This document shows positions 62,311 to 64,000 of a stretch of 64,000 nucleotides of DNA, in pieces. The DNA comes from Streptomyces ficellus. GTDB taxonomy: Bacteria > Actinomycetota > Actinomycetes > Streptomycetales > Streptomycetaceae. Every line of letters begins with the position of its first letter. Positions within the stretch are counted from its first letter, which is position 1. The notes beneath the pieces were generated by a model, which was not told where the DNA came from, did not search any database, and saw nothing but the letters and a program-made list of their open reading frames with translations. Location: the NCBI RefSeq assembly GCF_009739905.1, contig NZ_CP034279.1:6262001-6326000 (forward strand), read 5' to 3'. Made by a program: the position numbers and the translations under genes.

Positions 62311-62339
62311 ACCCCGCCGGGAGACCCGCCCGGCGGGGT
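62311..62339. terminator. 11-bp bidirectional hairpin
   Basis: ACCCCGCCGGG (62311-62321) pairs with CCCGGCGGGGT (62329-62339) between the convergent XRE and CoA-binding genes; the right arm touches the stop of the latter. Confidence 0.7.
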
Positions 62340-62758
62340 CAGTCCCGGTCGAGCAGCGGGATCTCGATCGCGGGGCAGCGGTCCATCACCATGTCGAGAC
62401 CGGCCGCCGTGGTCCTCTCGTACGCCGCCTCGTCGACCACCCCGAGCTGGAACCACACCGCCTTGGCGCCCTTCGCCACCGCCTCGTCCGCGACGGCACC
62501 CGCCAGGTGGCTGTTGACGAACACGTCCACCACGTCCACGGGGAACGGGATCTCCGCCAGCGAGGCGTAGCCCTGCTCCCCGTGGACCGTCTCGGCCTTG
62601 GGATGCACGGGCACCACGCGCTTGCCGAAACGCTGCAGGACGGCGGCCACCCCGTACGCGGCGCGGGCCCGGTTGCCGGACAGCCCCACCACCGCCCAGG
62701 TGTCGCCGGACTCGGTGAGGATCTTCGCGATGGTGTCCTGCTCCTGCTCGCCGGTCAC
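62339..62758 (-). CDS. CoA-binding domain protein
   Basis: 139 aa from the GTG at 62758 (GGAGG upstream). A Rossmann-type CoA-binding fold: AVVGLSGNRARAAYGVAAVL, VVPVHPK and the VDVVDVFVNS strand. The family (YccU type) is of unknown function; it may bind CoA or nucleotides. Confidence 0.9.
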   Translation of the reverse strand: MTGEQEQDTIAKILTESGDTWAVVGLSGNRARAAYGVAAVLQRFGKRVVPVHPKAETVHGEQGYASLAEIPFPVDVVDVFVNSHLAGAVADEAVAKGAKAVWFQLGVVDEAAYERTTAAGLDMVMDRCPAIEIPLLDRD

Positions 62759-62844
62759 GTGCCGCCTCCACTGGTCAAGGTCGTCCTCGTCTCCCCAGCG
62801 CCAACCGCCACCCGCCGCCGGAGATTCCCGTCCACCCGTGCGCA

Positions 62845-62850
62845 TAGGGT
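62845..62850 (+). promoter_or_regulatory. TAGGGT -10 box of the leaderless yigZ
   Basis: TAGGGT ends six bases before the ATG at 62857. Confidence 0.55.
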
Positions 62851-62856
62851 GGCGGG

Positions 62857-63483
62857 ATGCAGGAGCAGTACCGGACCGTCGCCCGCGAGGGCGTGCACGA
62901 GACAGAGATCAACCGATCGCGCTTCCTCTGCGCCCTCGCGCCCGCCGCGACCGAACAGGAGGCGCAGGACTTCGTCGCACGCGTACGCAAGGAGCACCCG
63001 ACCGCCTCCCACAACTGCTTCGCCTACGTCATCGGCGCCGACGCCGCCGTGCAGAAGGCCAGTGACGACGGGGAACCCGGCGGCACGGCCGGAGTGCCGA
63101 TGCTCCAGATGCTCACCCGCCGCGACATCCGGTACGCCGTGGCCGTCGTCACCCGCTACTACGGCGGCGTGAAGCTCGGCGCGGGCGGCCTCATCCGGGC
63201 CTACGGCGGAGTCGTGGGCGAGGCGCTCGACGCGCTCGGCACCGTCACCCGCCGCCGGTTCCGGCTCGCCACCGTCACCGTCGACCACCAGCGCGCCGGG
63301 AAGCTGGAGAACGACCTGCGGGCCACCGGCCGGGCCGTGCGCGAGGTGCGGTACGCCGAGGCCGTCACCATCGAGGTCGGACTGCCCGGCACGGACGTGG
63401 ACGCCTTCCGCGCCTGGCTCGCCGACGCGACGGCCGGGACCGCCCGGCTGGAGCTGGGCGGCGAGGCGTACGGCGAGGCGTAG
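62857..63483 (+). CDS. yigZ: YigZ/IMPACT family protein
   Basis: 208 aa from the ATG at 62857. Impact-N domain with NRSRFLCALAPAATEQEAQDF, SHNCFAYVIG, DDGEPGGTAG and VVTRYYGGVKLGAGGLIRAYG, then a ferredoxin-like C-terminal domain. Eukaryotic IMPACT controls the Gcn2 stress response; the bacterial role is unknown and may involve nucleic-acid or ribosome binding. Probably leaderless. Confidence 0.93.
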   Translation: MQEQYRTVAREGVHETEINRSRFLCALAPAATEQEAQDFVARVRKEHPTASHNCFAYVIGADAAVQKASDDGEPGGTAGVPMLQMLTRRDIRYAVAVVTRYYGGVKLGAGGLIRAYGGVVGEALDALGTVTRRRFRLATVTVDHQRAGKLENDLRATGRAVREVRYAEAVTIEVGLPGTDVDAFRAWLADATAGTARLELGGEAYGEA

Positions 63484-63650
63484 ACCGGGGCCGGGCCCGG
63501 GGGCGAGGGTGCGGGCGTTCCGGAAAAGAGGTCCGTGACCGACCGGGGGCCCGGCACCGTTAGCGTGTACGGGTGCAGAGCGGTGGCCGTACGGGCCGCC
63601 GGGGGCGGAGGAGCGGGACACATGCGGCCATCGCGGGTCGGAGCGGCGTC

Positions 63651-64000
63651 GTGAGGATGCTGCACACATCGGACTGGCACCTGGGGCGGTCGTTCCACCG
63701 GGTGAGCCTGCTCGAAGCCCAGGCCGCGTTCCTCGACCACCTCGTGGCGGCCGTCCGCGAGCACGACGTGGACGTGGTGCTCGTGGCCGGCGACATCTAC
63801 GACCGCGCGGTGCCCCCGCTGGCGGCCGTGGAGCTGTTCGACACCGCGCTGCACCGGCTCGCCGGGGCCGGCGTACCCACCGTGATGATCTCCGGCAACC
63901 ACGACTCGGCGCGCCGGCTCGGCGTCGGCGCCGGGCTCATCGAACGCGCCGGCATCCACCTGCGCACCGACCCCGCGGGCGCCGGCACCCCGGTCGTGCT
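63651..64000 (+). CDS. sbcD: Exonuclease SbcCD subunit D, 5' part
   Basis: Partial; the gene runs off the window. From the GTG at 63651 it reads VRMLHTSDWHLGR, then DVVLVAGDIYDRAVPP and MISGNHDSARRLG. These are the metallophosphatase motifs (DxH, GDxxDR, GNHD) of SbcD, the nuclease of the SbcCD complex that opens DNA hairpins and processes breaks; sbcC should follow. An in-frame GTG at 63573 lies six bases after TAGCGT (63561-63566) and could start a longer, leaderless form. Confidence 0.9.
   Translation, partial: MRMLHTSDWHLGRSFHRVSLLEAQAAFLDHLVAAVREHDVDVVLVAGDIYDRAVPPLAAVELFDTALHRLAGAGVPTVMISGNHDSARRLGVGAGLIERAGIHLRTDPAGAGTPVV

Overview
The window is about 64 kb of very high-GC actinobacterial chromosome, almost certainly Streptomyces. 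Reasons: GC-rich codon third positions throughout, frequent GTG starts, TTGAC(A/G)-17-TANNNT promoters, many apparently leaderless genes with a TANNNT box 6-8 nt before the start codon, and gene families typical of the genus (DUF5999, tuf3-type EF-Tu, glycine-riboswitch gcvP, many DMT exporters and TetR/PadR/MocR regulators). From memory, the order dinB - gcvP - ... - fabG - ung - ... - tuf3 resembles the right part of the core in S. coelicolor. No rRNA, tRNA or CRISPR array was seen.

Layout. 1-8.9 kb: the conserved actinobacterial cluster DUF881 / FHA protein (GarA-like, with zinc ribbon) / MerR (FtsR-like) / DUF151 / second MerR, then DinB polymerase IV, a PRC-barrel protein, and gcvP behind a tandem glycine riboswitch and ended by a 24-bp perfect hairpin. 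9-15.3 kb: small conserved proteins, a glutamate-cysteine ligase-like enzyme, a CPBP protease, PhzF, a PadR regulator with its operator, and an SRPBCC protein. 15.5-24.3 kb: a frameshifted Clp-N pseudogene, three EamA exporters, a MocR/PNPOx divergent pair, a LysR regulator, a second PNPOx protein, an isochorismatase-like protein lacking the usual cysteine, and a Rieske lipoprotein. 24.3-27 kb: an S9 peptidase and a 40-residue LysM-like peptide.

27.1-34.5 kb is the accessory-looking part. A three-gene plus-strand unit encodes (A) a trypsin-like protease fused to an alpha/beta hydrolase, (B) a second serine protease fused to a DNA/RNA non-specific (NUC) endonuclease, and (C) a four-helix membrane protein with a long cytoplasmic region. 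It converges on a minus-strand pair: a proline-rich one-helix membrane protein and an acidic lipoprotein zinc metallopeptidase. A decayed tyrosine-integrase tail lies just beyond. The unit looks like a candidate biological-conflict (defence or suicide) module and is the main novelty of the window. It is followed by a HipA-like kinase / DUF3037 pair.

35.8-41.9 kb: fabG and a second SDR from a strong promoter with a TetR-type palindrome, a peptide-type ABC binding lipoprotein, uracil-DNA glycosylase, a helical-repeat protein, and an 840-bp gap containing a diverged 163-bp tandem duplication. 42-51 kb: a TetR/FAD-monooxygenase divergent pair with two operators, a Gfo/Idh/MocA oxidoreductase, Lnt, small proteins, UppP next to a TVP38-type VTT protein, and a divergent EF-Tu. 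51-64 kb: a patatin lipase, a spermidine-synthase-like protein, an MFS exporter, a secreted GH3 beta-glucosidase, DedA, gamma-carbonic anhydrase, an acyltransferase, an EamA exporter with a cupin-XRE regulator, a CoA-binding protein, YigZ, and the start of sbcD.

Functional links inferred from layout: signalling and growth control with glycine metabolism at the left end; exporter-regulator divergent pairs (EamA/LysR, EamA/XRE-cupin, MocR/PNPOx, TetR/monooxygenase) as the recurring regulatory unit; and envelope functions (Lnt, UppP, VTT and DedA proteins, zinc-protease lipoprotein) spread over the right half.
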